A stretch of 64,000 nucleotides of DNA, from positions 1 to 64,000 of the forward strand of contig NZ_JAODTL010000038.1 in NCBI RefSeq assembly GCF_026191375.1, in the 5' to 3' direction. This document shows positions 21,469 through 31,670 of the stretch, piece after piece (positions within the stretch are counted from its first letter, which is position 1; each line of letters opens with the position of its first letter). The translations under genes were made by a program, and so were the position numbers. The notes below the pieces were generated by a model that did not search any database, was not told the DNA's origin, and saw only the letters and a list, made by a program, of their open reading frames with translations. Origin of the DNA: Marinomonas pontica. Lineage in GTDB: Bacteria > Pseudomonadota > Gammaproteobacteria > Pseudomonadales > Marinomonadaceae.

Positions 21469-22806
21469 ATGATTCCAGTTATTGCATTGGTAGGTAGACC
21501 CAATGTTGGCAAATCAACGCTTTTCAATCAGTTGACGAGATCTCGTGATGCTTTGGTTGCCGATTACCCAGGCTTAACTCGTGACCGTAAATACGGTGAT
21601 GGAAAGCTTGGTGAGCATGAATTTATTGTTATTGATACTGGCGGTATCAGTGGTGATGAACAAGGTATTGACGAAAAAATGGCTCGCCAGTCTTTGCTGG
21701 CAATAGAAGAAGCGGATGCCGTTTTGTTTTTGGTGGATGGACGTCATGGATTGAACCCAGCCGATGAAATGATTGCGAATCACTTACGTCGTTCCAATAA
21801 GCCGGTTTCTCTTGTTGTAAATAAGACGGACGGTATTAACGAAGACATCGCGTTAGCGGATTTTTATTCTTTGGGTATGGGTGAACTTCACCCTATCGCA
21901 GCTTCTCATGGTAAAGGCGTACATATCTTGATTGACAAGGTAATGTTGCCGTATGCCGAGCGTGTCGAAGAAGCGAAGAATCAAATTAACCTTGAATCGC
22001 GTGGTATTCGTATTGGGGTGGTCGGTCGTCCGAATGTGGGGAAATCTACATTGGTAAACCGAATGTTGGGCGAAGATCGTGTTGTGGTATATGACATGCC
22101 TGGTACGACACGAGACAGTGTTTACATTCCTTATGTTCGTCACGATAAAGAATACACACTTATTGATACCGCAGGGATTCGTCGTCGTAAGCATGTAAAA
22201 GAAGCGGTTGAGAAGTTTTCTATTGTTAAGACTTTGCAGGCTATCCAAGACGCCAATGTGGTTATTGTGGTCATCGACTCCCATGAGGATTTGGTTGAAC
22301 AAGATCTTCATATGATTGGTTATGTGTTGGATGCGGGTCGCGGCGTAATCATTGCCATTAATAAATGGGATGGTTTGAAGAAAGACGATCGTGAGCACAT
22401 TAAGAGTGAGGTTGAACGTCGTTTGGGTTTTGTTCCTTATGCTAAGGTGCATTACATCTCGGCCTTGCACGGTACAGGTGTTGGTGACTTGTACGATACG
22501 ATAGAAAGTACGTATGAATCTTGTTATGCGAAGTGGTCGACCAACCGTTTGACTCGTATTCTTGAAGACTCTGTGGCTGAGCATCAGCCACCAATGGTTA
22601 ATAGCCGTCGAATTAAATTACGTTACGCGCACCAAGGTGGATCTAACCCGCCGCGTATTGTTGTGCATGGTAATCAGACAGATTCATTGCCAGGTAGCTA
22701 TAAGCGTTATCTAGAGAATAAGTTCAGAACCGTGTTAAACATCACGGGTACGCCAATTATTTTCGAGTTCAAATCTTCTGAGAACCCGTTCGCTCCTAAG
22801 AAATAA
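21469..22806 (+). CDS. der: Ribosome-associated GTPase Der (EngA)
   Basis: A 445-residue GTPase with two tandem G domains, each opening with GRPNVGKST (about residues 8 and 186), followed by DTGGIS and DTAGIRRR switch II motifs, NKTD and NKWD, and a C-terminal KH-like domain. Der is essential for late 50S subunit maturation. A hairpin-forming leader (about 21415-21445) precedes it. It is the last gene of the rlmN-der block. Confidence 0.97.
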   Translation: MIPVIALVGRPNVGKSTLFNQLTRSRDALVADYPGLTRDRKYGDGKLGEHEFIVIDTGGISGDEQGIDEKMARQSLLAIEEADAVLFLVDGRHGLNPADEMIANHLRRSNKPVSLVVNKTDGINEDIALADFYSLGMGELHPIAASHGKGVHILIDKVMLPYAERVEEAKNQINLESRGIRIGVVGRPNVGKSTLVNRMLGEDRVVVYDMPGTTRDSVYIPYVRHDKEYTLIDTAGIRRRKHVKEAVEKFSIVKTLQAIQDANVVIVVIDSHEDLVEQDLHMIGYVLDAGRGVIIAINKWDGLKKDDREHIKSEVERRLGFVPYAKVHYISALHGTGVGDLYDTIESTYESCYAKWSTNRLTRILEDSVAEHQPPMVNSRRIKLRYAHQGGSNPPRIVVHGNQTDSLPGSYKRYLENKFRTVLNITGTPIIFEFKSSENPFAPKK

Positions 22807-22828
22807 CAACTATTTTTTATAAGAGTGT

Positions 22829-22880
22829 CTAAGAATCTCTGAGTGCCTGTGTTTTACATGGGGACTTGGAGATTTTTTTA
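22829..22880 (+). terminator. Probable terminator after der
   Basis: AATCTC (near 22833) and GGAGATT (near 22868) bracket a partly paired arm and lead into TTTTTTTA. The loop is long and imperfect, so the call rests mostly on the T-run position 50-80 bp after der. Confidence 0.55.
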
Positions 22881-23018
22881 TGTAAAATGAATGAAATCTC
22901 TTTCTAAATATAAGGTTATTCACTATTCTCGCGCCAATGGCGTTAACCTTTAAATATGCGCCTTATTTTCTAAGCATCGTTTTTGCGTTTGCTTTCTTTT
23001 TTTGTTCAAAGGACATCT

Positions 23019-23924
23019 ATGAAAATCGCAATTCTCTCTCGTAATCCTCGACTTTATTCCACTCGTCGTTTGGTTGAGGCTGGTGAAAAGCTTGGCCATG
23101 AGGTGGATGTAATTGACACGATGCACTGCTATATGGACATTACAAGCAGCAACCCTTCCGTTCGTTATGATGGTAAACCTCTGCCTAAATACGATGCGGT
23201 TATTCCTAGAATAGGTGCTTCCGTCACGTTTTATGGAACGGCGGTGGTCCGACAGTTTGAAATGATGGGGACGTACAGCATCAATGAATCGGTCGCCATT
23301 AGCCGTTCTCGTGATAAGTTAAGATCCTTGCAATTGATGTCTCGTAAAGGGCTTGGCTTGCCTAAAACAGGTTTCGCACACCATCCGGATAAGATCGGCG
23401 ACTTGTTGAAAAACGTCGGCGGAGCCCCAGTTGTTATTAAATTATTAGAAGGAACGCAAGGAATTGGCGTGGTTCTGGCTGAATCCAATAAAACAGCGGA
23501 ATCTATTATCGAAGCCTTTATGGGGCTAAAAGCCAATATTTTGGTGCAGGAATACATTAAAGAGGCAGGTGGCGCAGACATACGTTGTCTTGTGGTGGGC
23601 GGTAAAGTGATCGCGGCAATGAAACGTCAAGGTGCTGAAGGAGAGTTTCGCTCAAACCTTCACCGTGGTGGCACGGCATCGTTAATTAGATTATCACCAG
23701 AAGAGCGCCGTACGGCGGTAGAGGCTGCGAAAGTGATGGGCCTAAACATGTGTGGTGTTGATATTTTAAGGTCTAATCATGGCCCATTGATTATGGAAGT
23801 GAATTCTTCGCCTGGTCTGGAAGGAATTGAATCCGCAACAGGAAAGGATGTGGCTTCGATGATTATTCAACATATCGAAAAAACCGCGTTGCAAAGTAGC
23901 ACAAAGACGAAAGGAAAAGGCTAA
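23019..23924 (+). CDS. rimK: RimK-family ATP-grasp L-glutamate ligase
   Basis: A 301-residue ATP-grasp enzyme. The family pattern includes [21 protein letters not shown], the lysine-containing [17 protein letters not shown] and the C-terminal metal-binding [14 protein letters not shown]. coli RimK adds glutamates to the C-terminus of ribosomal protein S6 and can make poly-alpha-glutamate. I start at ATG 23019 ([10 protein letters not shown]) with AAAGGA upstream; the frame extends to 22983 without support. It overlaps the next gene by one base (TAATG), so the two are translationally coupled and probably act together. Confidence 0.93.
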   Translation: MKIAILSRNPRLYSTRRLVEAGEKLGHEVDVIDTMHCYMDITSSNPSVRYDGKPLPKYDAVIPRIGASVTFYGTAVVRQFEMMGTYSINESVAISRSRDKLRSLQLMSRKGLGLPKTGFAHHPDKIGDLLKNVGGAPVVIKLLEGTQGIGVVLAESNKTAESIIEAFMGLKANILVQEYIKEAGGADIRCLVVGGKVIAAMKRQGAEGEFRSNLHRGGTASLIRLSPEERRTAVEAAKVMGLNMCGVDILRSNHGPLIMEVNSSPGLEGIESATGKDVASMIIQHIEKTALQSSTKTKGKG

Positions 23925-24973
23925 TGGGCAAATCAACTTTAACCATTGGCGGTGTCGACATCCCATTGGGTGGTACAGCTCGCATTAAACTACCAATGGT
24001 GAAGTTGTATACCGACACTAACATGTCGATGCCTGTGTTTGTAAAGCGTGGTAAGCGCTCAGGGCCGACCTTGTTTATTAGTGCTGCTATTCATGGTGAT
24101 GAGTTAAATGGCATCGAGATTATTAGCCGTATTATTCAAAGTAAATACCTTGAAAACCTGAAAGGGACTTTGATCGCTGTGCCCATTGTTAATGGGTATG
24201 GCGTGTTGAGCCAAAGTCGTTACTTGCCTGACCGCCGCGATTTAAACCGTTCTTTTCCCGGCTCTAAACGAGGCTCCTTAGCAGGGCGCGTTGCGGATCG
24301 TTTTTTGAGTGAAATCGTTGCTAAGGCAGATTACGGCATAGACTTACACACCGGAAGTTTACACCGCACGAATTTACCGCAAGTAAGAGCAAATTTGGAT
24401 GACCCTGAAACATTGTCAATTGCCAAGGCGTTTGGGGTGCCTGTACTGATGAACTCTAACCTTCGTGATGGCTCATTACGTGAGTGCGCGAATGACGTTG
24501 GTGCCAAGGTAATACTCTATGAAGCAGGAGAAGCCTTACGGTTTGATGAGCTATCAATAAGAGCAGGCGTAAAAGGGATTGTTGGGGTGATGAGGCACCT
24601 GAGTATGTTGCCTAAATCGCGCAGCAAAAAGTCACTGTCTGAACCAAGGATTGCTCGCAGTAGTAGTTGGATTAGGGCTACGGACAGTGGTTTTACCACA
24701 CACATCAAAGAGCTGGGTGATTTGGTTGAAACAGGCGATGTTCTGGCTGAAATAAAAGACCCTTATGGCGATATCTTGGATAAAGTATTGTGCAAAAATG
24801 GCGGTATTATTATCGGTAAGCAAAATATTCCATTAGTGCAAGAAGGCGATGCTATGTACCATATTGCTCACTTTACTTCTCCTGATGAAGTGGCAGGGCA
24901 TGTTGAAAGCATGCAGGATGAGCTAATGGACAGTGAAGCTTCACTGAGTTTAATTGACTATAAATCGTCTTAA
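23924..24973 (+). CDS. Succinylglutamate desuccinylase/aspartoacylase-family zinc carboxypeptidase
   Basis: A 349-residue M14-like metallohydrolase. HGDELNGIE near residue 45-55 gives the zinc-binding His and Glu, and YGIDLHTGSLHR near 135-147 the third zinc ligand. The C-terminal region (about 245-330) has a lipoyl/barrel-like character. Members hydrolyse N-acyl amino acids or terminal peptide bonds. Coupling to rimK by TAATG suggests it trims or processes glutamate tails, or otherwise reverses RimK action; this is inference. It is not an arginine-catabolic AstE by context, since no other ast gene is present. Confidence 0.82.
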   Translation: MGKSTLTIGGVDIPLGGTARIKLPMVKLYTDTNMSMPVFVKRGKRSGPTLFISAAIHGDELNGIEIISRIIQSKYLENLKGTLIAVPIVNGYGVLSQSRYLPDRRDLNRSFPGSKRGSLAGRVADRFLSEIVAKADYGIDLHTGSLHRTNLPQVRANLDDPETLSIAKAFGVPVLMNSNLRDGSLRECANDVGAKVILYEAGEALRFDELSIRAGVKGIVGVMRHLSMLPKSRSKKSLSEPRIARSSSWIRATDSGFTTHIKELGDLVETGDVLAEIKDPYGDILDKVLCKNGGIIIGKQNIPLVQEGDAMYHIAHFTSPDEVAGHVESMQDELMDSEASLSLIDYKSS

Positions 24974-25111
24974 ATCATGGATTCATGCTATTTTTTGTAT
25001 AAGTTGCATTAGGTCAGCACACAATAAGAAATGACGGTGTCATTTCATTCCGTTAAGTCGTTATTACACTTTTTTTCATTAAAATCTCAGCATCAAATGT
25101 TGAGGTTTTTC

Positions 25112-25726
25112 ATGTTCATTCTTCGTAGTGTTATTTACCTTTTTACTGTCGCTGTTGTTGCGCAGCTTATTTCCTTAGAAGGCTATCAGTCGGGTTCTGT
25201 TGCAGAATACAGTGAGCATTCTCTTACAGAACACTTGCAAGATATGATGTCTTTTCTGAGTTGCTTATTGTTTCTTTATGTCGCGAGAAAGGACGCACAA
25301 CTGAATATAGCGTCGACACTATTGGCGGCTTTATTGGCGATGATGTTCGTTCGAGAGTCCGATTCTCTGTTAGATAACTATGTGTTTGATGGGGCTTGGC
25401 AAGCTCTAGTGGGCCTTATTTTTGTTTGTGTCATTGTTTTTTTATGGGGGCGGTTTTCGTCAATATATGCCTCGCTAAAGGCGTATTCACAACAGTCAAG
25501 CTTCGGTACTTTTTTAGCGGGTTTTGTGGCCATTTTGGCCTTTTCCAGACTCATGGGTAGAGCGTCATTTTGGCAAGCGGTAATGGGCGATTCGTATATG
25601 CGCATCGTAAAAAATATAGTGGAAGAGGGTATTGAGACCCTAGGTTACACTTTGATTTTAATCTCAGCCGTGGAATTGGTGATTGTTTGCCGTCGACGCC
25701 ATCGTGAGTTGCTCGCCTTAAAGTAA
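25112..25726 (+). CDS. Hypothetical multi-pass membrane protein
   Basis: A 204-residue protein with about five hydrophobic segments, including VIYLFTVAVVAQLI near the N-terminus, MMSFLSCLLFLYVA, a pair around TLLAALLAMMF and ALVGLIFVCVIVFLWG, and a C-terminal LGYTLILISAVELVIVC followed by a basic end (RRRHRELLALK). I cannot assign a family. ATG 25112 is favoured because GAGG precedes it by 6 bp; the frame stays open from 25031. It has a strong bidirectional terminator downstream and no obvious functional link to rimK or ygiQ. Confidence 0.65.
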   Translation: MFILRSVIYLFTVAVVAQLISLEGYQSGSVAEYSEHSLTEHLQDMMSFLSCLLFLYVARKDAQLNIASTLLAALLAMMFVRESDSLLDNYVFDGAWQALVGLIFVCVIVFLWGRFSSIYASLKAYSQQSSFGTFLAGFVAILAFSRLMGRASFWQAVMGDSYMRIVKNIVEEGIETLGYTLILISAVELVIVCRRRHRELLALK

Positions 25727-25746
25727 AGAACGGATGTTCAACAACA

Positions 25747-25785
25747 AAAAAGCACGCCATGTTAAAACGATGGCGTGCTTTTTTT
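25747..25785. terminator. Bidirectional terminator
   Basis: AAAAAGCACGCCAT (25747-25760) and ATGGCGTGCTTTTT pair perfectly around GTTAAAACG, with A-run and T-run tails, serving the membrane-protein gene on the plus strand and ygiQ on the minus strand. Confidence 0.93.
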
Positions 25786-25815
25786 GGGCTTATTGTCTTA
25801 GCCTATACAGTTAAG

Positions 25816-28080
25816 TTATTGGCGAGACTTAACCTTTGGCTTACGGCGCTTCGCTGAAGGCGCTGTGCCACTATTAGAGCGTCCCGCTGAATGTTTAGCC
25901 TCATTATTGGTTTTTCGGCGAGCTTTCTCTGCTGCCGTATTTTTCTCAAGAGTTGGCCGGTTTGAAGAATGAGAAGCACCGGTTGCTTGGCCAGGTTTGG
26001 CTTTTTGAGGGCGTCGGTGAATCTGTTTGTCTTTTTCTTCCGCAGGTACTAATTTGTTGTCGCCATGGCCGATCAGGTCAGCACGCCCCATTTTAATTAG
26101 GGTGTTGCGTAAATCTTGCCAATTGCTGGCATCGTGATAGCGTAAAAACCCTTTTTGTACGGTACGCTGTTTGGCGTCTTTAGGGGTGTATACGTCTTCA
26201 CTCTTGTACGTTACCGGCTTCAGCGGGTTTTTGCCCGAATGATACATGGCGGTGGCCAATGACATCGGTGACGGGTAAAAGGTTTGTACTTGGTCTGGTT
26301 TAAAATCATGAGTTTTTAACCATACCGCGAGGTTCAGCATGTCTTCGTCTGAGCTTCCTGGGTGAGCGGCGATAAAGTACGGAATTAAATGCTGCTTTTT
26401 CCCCGCTTCTTTGGAATATTTGTCGAACATCCGTTTGAAGCGGTCGTACGTCCCCATGCCTGGCTTCATCATTTTCGATAATGTGCCTTGCTCTGAGTGC
26501 TCAGGCGCAATTTTTAATAGGCCGCCAACGTGGTGTGTAACAAGTTCACGAACGTATTCTGGGTCTTCCACCGCCAAGTCATAACGTAAACCAGAGGCAA
26601 TAGACACAGTGTGAATACCTTCTATTGCGCGGGTCTTACGATACAGTTCCGTCGTTGGGCTGTGATCGGTGTTTAAGTTAGAGCAGATGGTTGGATAGAC
26701 GCAAGACAGTTTGCGGCATGACGCTTGAACTTCATCGTCGTTACAGTTCAGGGTGTACATGTTAGATGTAGGGCCACCTAGATCGGAAATGTGTCCAGTG
26801 AATCCAGGTACTTTCGCTTTAATATCTTCAATTTCGTTCAAAATAGATTCGTGTGAACGGGACTGAATGACGCGACCTTCGTGTTCGGTGATGGAGCAAA
26901 ATGTACAGCCTCCAAAACAGCCGCGCATGATGTTGATCGATGTTTTTATCATGTCATAAGCAGGAATGCGGGCTTTTTTGTATTTTGGGTGCGGCACTCG
27001 GGCATAAGGTAAATCGAAGACGCCATCCATCTCAGGTGTTTCGAGTGGAATTGGCGGCGGGTTTACCCAGATTTCTTTTTTACCGTGTTTTTGAATCAGC
27101 GCACGCGCGTTATGGGGGTTTGATTCAAGATGTAAAATACGCGATGTGTGTGCATACAAGACAGGGTCTTTGGAGACTTTTTCGAAAGAAGGTAAGCGAA
27201 TGTAGGTTTTCTCTGGATCGAGTTTCTCGCCACGACGTAAAGGCGCAGGAATAACGCGAATGGGCATGACGTCCGATTCTTCTTCGTCTTTAGTTTGGCA
27301 CTTACCCTCTGGGATGTATTCATATGGGCTGTAGATTTGGTCTACTTTGCCAGGCCAATCTACCCGAGTTGAATCGATTTCAGTGAAGCCACCTGGCGGC
27401 GCGTTACGCACAATGGTCGTACCACGAATGTCGGTGAGTTCGTCTAAGGTTTTGCCCATCGCCATTTGGTGGGTTACTTCGATCATAGCCCGTTCCGCAT
27501 TACCGTAAAGCAAAATGTCGGCGGTGGAATCGATCAACACCGAGCGGCGAACTTCGTCACTCCAGTAATCGTATTGTGCGATGCGGCGTAGGCTGGCTTC
27601 AATTCCACCAATCATAACCGGAACATCTTGGAAAGCTTCTTTGCAGCGCTGAGAATAAACAATGACCGCGCGATCGGGGCGTTTCCCACCCACACCGTAT
27701 GGCGTGTATGCGTCGTCATTGCGTACTTTTAAATCGGCGGTGTAACGATTGATCAACGAATCCATGTTGCCTGCCGTGACACCGAAATACAGATTAGGCC
27801 GTCCAAGACGCATAAAGTCGTCTGTATTGCGCCAATCTGGTTGGTCGATAATACCAACGCGATACCCTTGAGCTTCAAGCAATCGACCTAATACCGCCAT
27901 GCCAAAGCTTGGGTGGTCCACATAAGCATCTCCTGACACTATGATCACATCACAGCTGTCCCAGCCAAGAGCGTCCATTTCCTCTCGGGTGGTGGGTAGG
28001 AATGGAGAAACGCCGTAACATTCTGCCCAATACAATGGGTAAGAGAAAAGTTGTTTGGCGGTTTTATGTCGTTTGATCAT
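25816..28080 (-). CDS. ygiQ: YgiQ-family radical SAM protein
   Basis: A 754-residue member of the large UPF0313/YgiQ radical-SAM family. The N-terminal half resembles a B12-binding-like fold region, and the radical-SAM motif [17 protein letters not shown] (first Cys near residue 388) is intact. The C-terminus is a Lys/Arg/Ser-rich disordered tail ([12 protein letters not shown]). The substrate of YgiQ is unknown. The start at 28080 gives the typical [15 protein letters not shown]. It lies in the same direction as tpm, 137 bp downstream of it; whether they share a transcript is unclear. Confidence 0.93.
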   Translation of the reverse strand: MIKRHKTAKQLFSYPLYWAECYGVSPFLPTTREEMDALGWDSCDVIIVSGDAYVDHPSFGMAVLGRLLEAQGYRVGIIDQPDWRNTDDFMRLGRPNLYFGVTAGNMDSLINRYTADLKVRNDDAYTPYGVGGKRPDRAVIVYSQRCKEAFQDVPVMIGGIEASLRRIAQYDYWSDEVRRSVLIDSTADILLYGNAERAMIEVTHQMAMGKTLDELTDIRGTTIVRNAPPGGFTEIDSTRVDWPGKVDQIYSPYEYIPEGKCQTKDEEESDVMPIRVIPAPLRRGEKLDPEKTYIRLPSFEKVSKDPVLYAHTSRILHLESNPHNARALIQKHGKKEIWVNPPPIPLETPEMDGVFDLPYARVPHPKYKKARIPAYDMIKTSINIMRGCFGGCTFCSITEHEGRVIQSRSHESILNEIEDIKAKVPGFTGHISDLGGPTSNMYTLNCNDDEVQASCRKLSCVYPTICSNLNTDHSPTTELYRKTRAIEGIHTVSIASGLRYDLAVEDPEYVRELVTHHVGGLLKIAPEHSEQGTLSKMMKPGMGTYDRFKRMFDKYSKEAGKKQHLIPYFIAAHPGSSDEDMLNLAVWLKTHDFKPDQVQTFYPSPMSLATAMYHSGKNPLKPVTYKSEDVYTPKDAKQRTVQKGFLRYHDASNWQDLRNTLIKMGRADLIGHGDNKLVPAEEKDKQIHRRPQKAKPGQATGASHSSNRPTLEKNTAAEKARRKTNNEAKHSAGRSNSGTAPSAKRRKPKVKSRQ

Positions 28081-28217
28081 TGTCTACTCTTGGTATCGGA
28101 TGCAATACGCGCTGCGATCACGAGGATACATGGATTATCGGTGAAAAATTGTGCCGTATTATCCCAGAAAATGGTAAGGGTAGACAGTGTAATCTGTGTA
28201 CCTTACCGCTTTCTTAT

Positions 28218-28856
28218 TCATGGCTGAATGCGCCAAACACTTTCTTCAAAAACAGAGTGTCCTTTCTCTTTGTATTGTGGGTGGGTTGGCGCCAAATTTT
28301 CGGCGACGATTTTGTGAATTTTTTCTCCCCACATGGATGTGATGCTGTGTTCCTCAACAGAAAAAGGCGGCCCTTGGTTCTCACCATCATAGTACAATGA
28401 GATGAGCAGTACCCAGGCTGAAGGGGACAATCGGTCAAGTGTATGACGCACATATTCGGCGCGTTTTGAGTCTGGCATGGCGACCATGGCAGCGCGATCA
28501 TAGCAGGCATCGAAGTGGCTTTCGTTAAATTGAAAATAGTCGCCTTCGACAATGCGCAGAGGCAAATCATGGACGGTATGAATCTTTAATTCACCCTCTT
28601 GGTGAGTGTCATAGCTGAAGTCGTTATCCCCCAAAAATTGCACGACAGCCAAAGACGAAAGCTCAACGCCTGTCACCTGATAGCCTTGTTCTGCGAGCCA
28701 GATCATGTCATTGGATTTACCGCACAAAGGCACCAGAACGTGGCTGCTTTTAGGCAATGTGGGCCAAAATTCTACGAGCTTAGGGTTTACGCCTTCCATA
28801 TGAAAACCGATGCGGCCCGTTTTCCAACGATCTAGCCAAAATTCATTTGTAATCAC
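28218..28856 (-). CDS. tpm: Thiopurine S-methyltransferase
   Basis: A 212-residue SAM-dependent methyltransferase of the TPMT family, with the start MITNEFWLDRWKTGRIGFH and the SAM-binding segment VLVPLCGKSNDMIWLAEQG. The bacterial enzyme methylates thiopurines and also selenite or tellurite species. The acidic post-I region VTGVELSSLAV and DRAAMVAMP are as expected. Stand-alone gene on the minus strand upstream of ygiQ. Intact. Confidence 0.93.
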   Translation of the reverse strand: MITNEFWLDRWKTGRIGFHMEGVNPKLVEFWPTLPKSSHVLVPLCGKSNDMIWLAEQGYQVTGVELSSLAVVQFLGDNDFSYDTHQEGELKIHTVHDLPLRIVEGDYFQFNESHFDACYDRAAMVAMPDSKRAEYVRHTLDRLSPSAWVLLISLYYDGENQGPPFSVEEHSITSMWGEKIHKIVAENLAPTHPQYKEKGHSVFEESVWRIQP

Positions 28857-29035
28857 GATAACCTCATTAAATGTGGGCTTGTTTAAAGTTCTGTATGTCT
28901 TATCCTAAACGGTGGAATTAGGTGATTGGATTTTCCAGTTAGGTCAAGGCTAGTATAGACATCTGCGGTGACTTTTCATTGCCACTTTCGTCCATTTTTA
29001 CATACAGAGGCTGTCATTTTGAATATGGGGTTACT

Positions 29036-29197
29036 ATGTCTTTAGAGTCTGCGCCAGATCACATTAAACTTGCTGTTGATTTGATTGAGCTATTGGAAGA
29101 ACACGAAGTTGAGCCCGAGGTTGCCGTAGAAGCATTGTCTATTGTGTTGAAAGACTTTCAAAATAAGCGTGATAAAAACAACATAAAAGGCGGCTAA
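29036..29197 (+). CDS. Small YbaM-like protein (DUF2496)
   Basis: A 53-residue protein starting MSLESAPDHIKLAVDLIELL, closely matching the start of E. coli YbaM (DUF2496), which has no established function. The rest is acidic then basic and helical (EVEPEVAVEALSIVLKDF). The frame is open from 28979 but the ATG at 29036 matches the family start. It stands alone, divergent from tpm. Confidence 0.8.
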   Translation: MSLESAPDHIKLAVDLIELLEEHEVEPEVAVEALSIVLKDFQNKRDKNNIKGG

Positions 29198-29267
29198 GTT
29201 TTTCATTTTAAAGCCTAAAATGGACGAAGTTCTGACTTTGCTTATCCAACATTATTCGCCGGTAACG

Positions 29268-29298
29268 TAGACATTTGCCTTGTTACATTCGCTATAAT
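29268..29298 (+). promoter_or_regulatory. Putative promoter of the LRR-kinase gene
   Basis: TAGACA (29268-29273) and a perfect TATAAT (29293-29298) with 19-bp spacing lie 37 bp upstream of the chosen start codon. Confidence 0.45.
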
Positions 29299-29334
29299 GG
29301 CCGCCATCCTATTTTGTTAAGAAGATTTACTATT

Positions 29335-30576
29335 TTGCACACACTTGATCAACTGAATCGTGGAGAGCTAAAAGGGGTGGTCCGTCTGCAGCTGTCTGAA
29401 GAGTTAACGACGTTTCCAGACGCTATTTTTGACCTTGTCGATAGCTTAGAAATATTGGATTTATCGAATAATAACCTAAGCTCTTTGCCTGCGGATTTAT
29501 CTCGACTCAAAAAACTGCGTATTCTCTTTTGCTCCAATAACCAATTTACGCATTTGCCCGCCGTGTTAGGCGAGTGTGCGCAGCTGGAAATGATCGGCTT
29601 CAAAAGCAATAAAATCATGTCGGTGTCTTCTAATTCATTACCCGCGTTGACCCGTTGGCTGATTTTGACTGATAACAAAATTGAATATCTTCCCGAAGAT
29701 GTTGGACGCTTAGCTCGTTTGCAAAAGCTAGCGTTGGCAGGAAACCGTTTAACGGCGCTGCCTGACTCTCTTGTTAATTGCCAAAAATTGGAGTTAGTTC
29801 GGCTGTCGGCCAATCAGCTTAAGGCTTTTCCAGATGTCTTATTGCATTTGCCACGTTTAGCTTGGTTGGCGTTTTCGGGCAACCCATTTTGCGCTGAGCG
29901 TGACCCGCATAATGAATTTAAAACGGTATCTTTTTCGGATTTGACGTTGCACCAAGTGTTAGGTCAAGGCGCGTCAGGGGTTATTTCATGGGCAACCTGG
30001 CATCATAACCGATTTGATTTTTCCGATTCTGTGGCAGTCAAAGTTTTTAAAGGTGAGGTGACCAGTGACGGCTACCCAGAAGATGAGCTGGATGCGTGTT
30101 TGGCCGTTGGAAGTCACAGCAATTTGGTTCAGCCTTTGGCGAAAGTCTCAGAGCCCAACTGTTCGGCTTTGGTGATGGAGCTGATCCCTGCTCATTATAC
30201 AAATTTAGGTCAACCGCCGAGTCTGGGCTCGTGCACCCGAGATACGTTTGTGAACGAGCAAGAGTTCTCGATTGAAAAAATCGCTTATGTTATCGAGCAG
30301 GCGGATCGGCTGGTGGCGCATTTTTGTGAGAGAAAAGTCAGCCATGGTGATTTCTATGCACACAATACTTTGATCAATCAAGATGGTCATATCTTGTTTG
30401 GAGATTTTGGTGCCGCATCAAAGTATGCGAATTTATCGGAGCAGCAACAGCGTGGCATTGAAAAAATAGAGCAACGCGCTTTGGGCTTCTTTATTGATGA
30501 TATGTTGAATTTGTGTGACGAAGTTGGGCAAAAAAGCGTGTTGTACGATTCGCTAAGCAAGCGCCGCTTCGTTTAA
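29335..30576 (+). CDS. Leucine-rich-repeat protein fused to a protein-kinase-like domain
   Basis: A 413-residue two-domain protein. Residues about 10-190 hold eight or so leucine-rich repeats (LEILDLSNNNLSSLPADL, LQKLALAGNRLTALPDSL). Residues about 202-400 are kinase-like: glycine-rich LGQGASGVIS, lysine in VAVKVFKG, catalytic VSHGDFYAHNTLI and the DFG motif in FGDFGAAS. The catalytic loop has HGD in place of the usual HRD, as in several atypical kinases. I start at TTG 29335 (MHTLDQLNRGELKG), with AAGAAG upstream, because related pseudomonad proteins begin this way; the frame runs back to 29275. No signal peptide is seen, so it should be cytoplasmic. Substrate unknown. Similar single-gene loci occur in pseudomonads. 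Confidence 0.85.
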   Translation: MHTLDQLNRGELKGVVRLQLSEELTTFPDAIFDLVDSLEILDLSNNNLSSLPADLSRLKKLRILFCSNNQFTHLPAVLGECAQLEMIGFKSNKIMSVSSNSLPALTRWLILTDNKIEYLPEDVGRLARLQKLALAGNRLTALPDSLVNCQKLELVRLSANQLKAFPDVLLHLPRLAWLAFSGNPFCAERDPHNEFKTVSFSDLTLHQVLGQGASGVISWATWHHNRFDFSDSVAVKVFKGEVTSDGYPEDELDACLAVGSHSNLVQPLAKVSEPNCSALVMELIPAHYTNLGQPPSLGSCTRDTFVNEQEFSIEKIAYVIEQADRLVAHFCERKVSHGDFYAHNTLINQDGHILFGDFGAASKYANLSEQQQRGIEKIEQRALGFFIDDMLNLCDEVGQKSVLYDSLSKRRFV

Positions 30577-30584
30577 TTGCTAAA

Positions 30585-30620
30585 AAAACGCCTCGCAGGG
30601 TAAATAATGCGAGGCGTTTT
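30585..30620. terminator. Bidirectional terminator
   Basis: AAAACGCCTCGCA (30585-30597) pairs perfectly with TGCGAGGCGTTTT (30608-30620), between the convergent LRR-kinase and ribH genes. Confidence 0.92.
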
Positions 30621-30646
30621 ACGTTGAAACGTGTTAAATCAAAGGC

Positions 30647-31138
30647 TTAAAGCATTTGCTTGGCTTTTTCGGTCAAACGAATGGTTTGATCGCACGCGTT
30701 AGCCAATTCGATGCCTTTCTTAACAAAATGACGACTAAAGTAGTCTTTATGCTCGTCGTGTTCATGGAAATTATGAGGTGTCAGCACCGCCGTAAGAACC
30801 GGAACTTCTGTTTCCAATTGAACTTGCATTAATGCATTGCAAATTGCCTGAGCAACAAAGTCATGACGGTAGATGCCGCCATCTACAACCAAGGCTGTAC
30901 CAGCAATCGCGGAATATTGACCGCTCTTTGCCAGTAGTTTGGCTTGTAATGGAATTTCATATCCGCCAGGAACGGGAATGATGTCGATCAAAGACGCATC
31001 GTAGCCGCGAGAAACGAGTTCTTTTGTGAAGCCTTCAACGCAATTTAAAACGATGTCTGTATGCCAAGAAGCATGCAGAATCGCAATGCGTTTTGTTGCT
31101 GGAGTAAATTCAGTGTTATTCGTTGAGCTCTGATTCAT
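30647..31138 (-). CDS. ribH: 6,7-dimethyl-8-ribityllumazine synthase (RibH2-like)
   Basis: A 163-residue lumazine synthase that condenses 5-amino-6-ribitylaminouracil with dihydroxybutanone phosphate in riboflavin synthesis. Diagnostic segments are AILHASWHTDIV, PVPGGYEIPLQAKLL, and the catalytic-histidine region where the usual GxT-H motif region reads VDGGIYRHDFVA. The C-terminal FHEHDEHKDYFSRHFVKKG resembles the RibH2 type known from rhizobia and Brucella rather than the icosahedral housekeeping type. It is not in a rib operon; an FMN riboswitch precedes it on the same strand, about 125 bp before the start. AGGATT is the ribosome-binding site. Confidence 0.9.
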   Translation of the reverse strand: MNQSSTNNTEFTPATKRIAILHASWHTDIVLNCVEGFTKELVSRGYDASLIDIIPVPGGYEIPLQAKLLAKSGQYSAIAGTALVVDGGIYRHDFVAQAICNALMQVQLETEVPVLTAVLTPHNFHEHDEHKDYFSRHFVKKGIELANACDQTIRLTEKAKQML

Positions 31139-31262
31139 GTGTTAATCCTAAAAATCTAAGGTGAATCAGGGCGAACGGGCAGGCAAATATACCACGATAA
31201 AATGGCATACCTTAACGTGATGAGCCTAAAATAGGCACCATCATTAGAGGTTTTGTCTGACG

Positions 31263-31418
<156 letters not shown>

Positions 31419-31670
31419 AAGTCGGATACATCCGACAGACGAAATATACTCGTTTTTGCCGGTGGCTGTCAAAGTGTCTGCCTTCCTCAACTGTGGTGAC
31501 TTTGTGACAATTTTATGGATAACAAAAAGTAACCAAGAATGGGGTGGTTCTAGTAGTGCTTTTTGTCTAGCTGGATATAAAATTACTATTAAGAGATTTT
31601 AATGTTTTGTTACAATAGCGCGCTGTTTATAACGAATAGCTTGGAATATTAGTCTGGAATGGAGTCTTAC

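Noticed and set aside
23924-24973. AstE of the arginine succinyltransferase pathway
   Set aside because: No astCADB genes are nearby and it is coupled to rimK instead.
28080-28400. 106-codon plus-strand frame opposite the 3' end of tpm
   Set aside because: Most of it is antisense to a well-supported tpm gene and its sequence has no recognisable family features.
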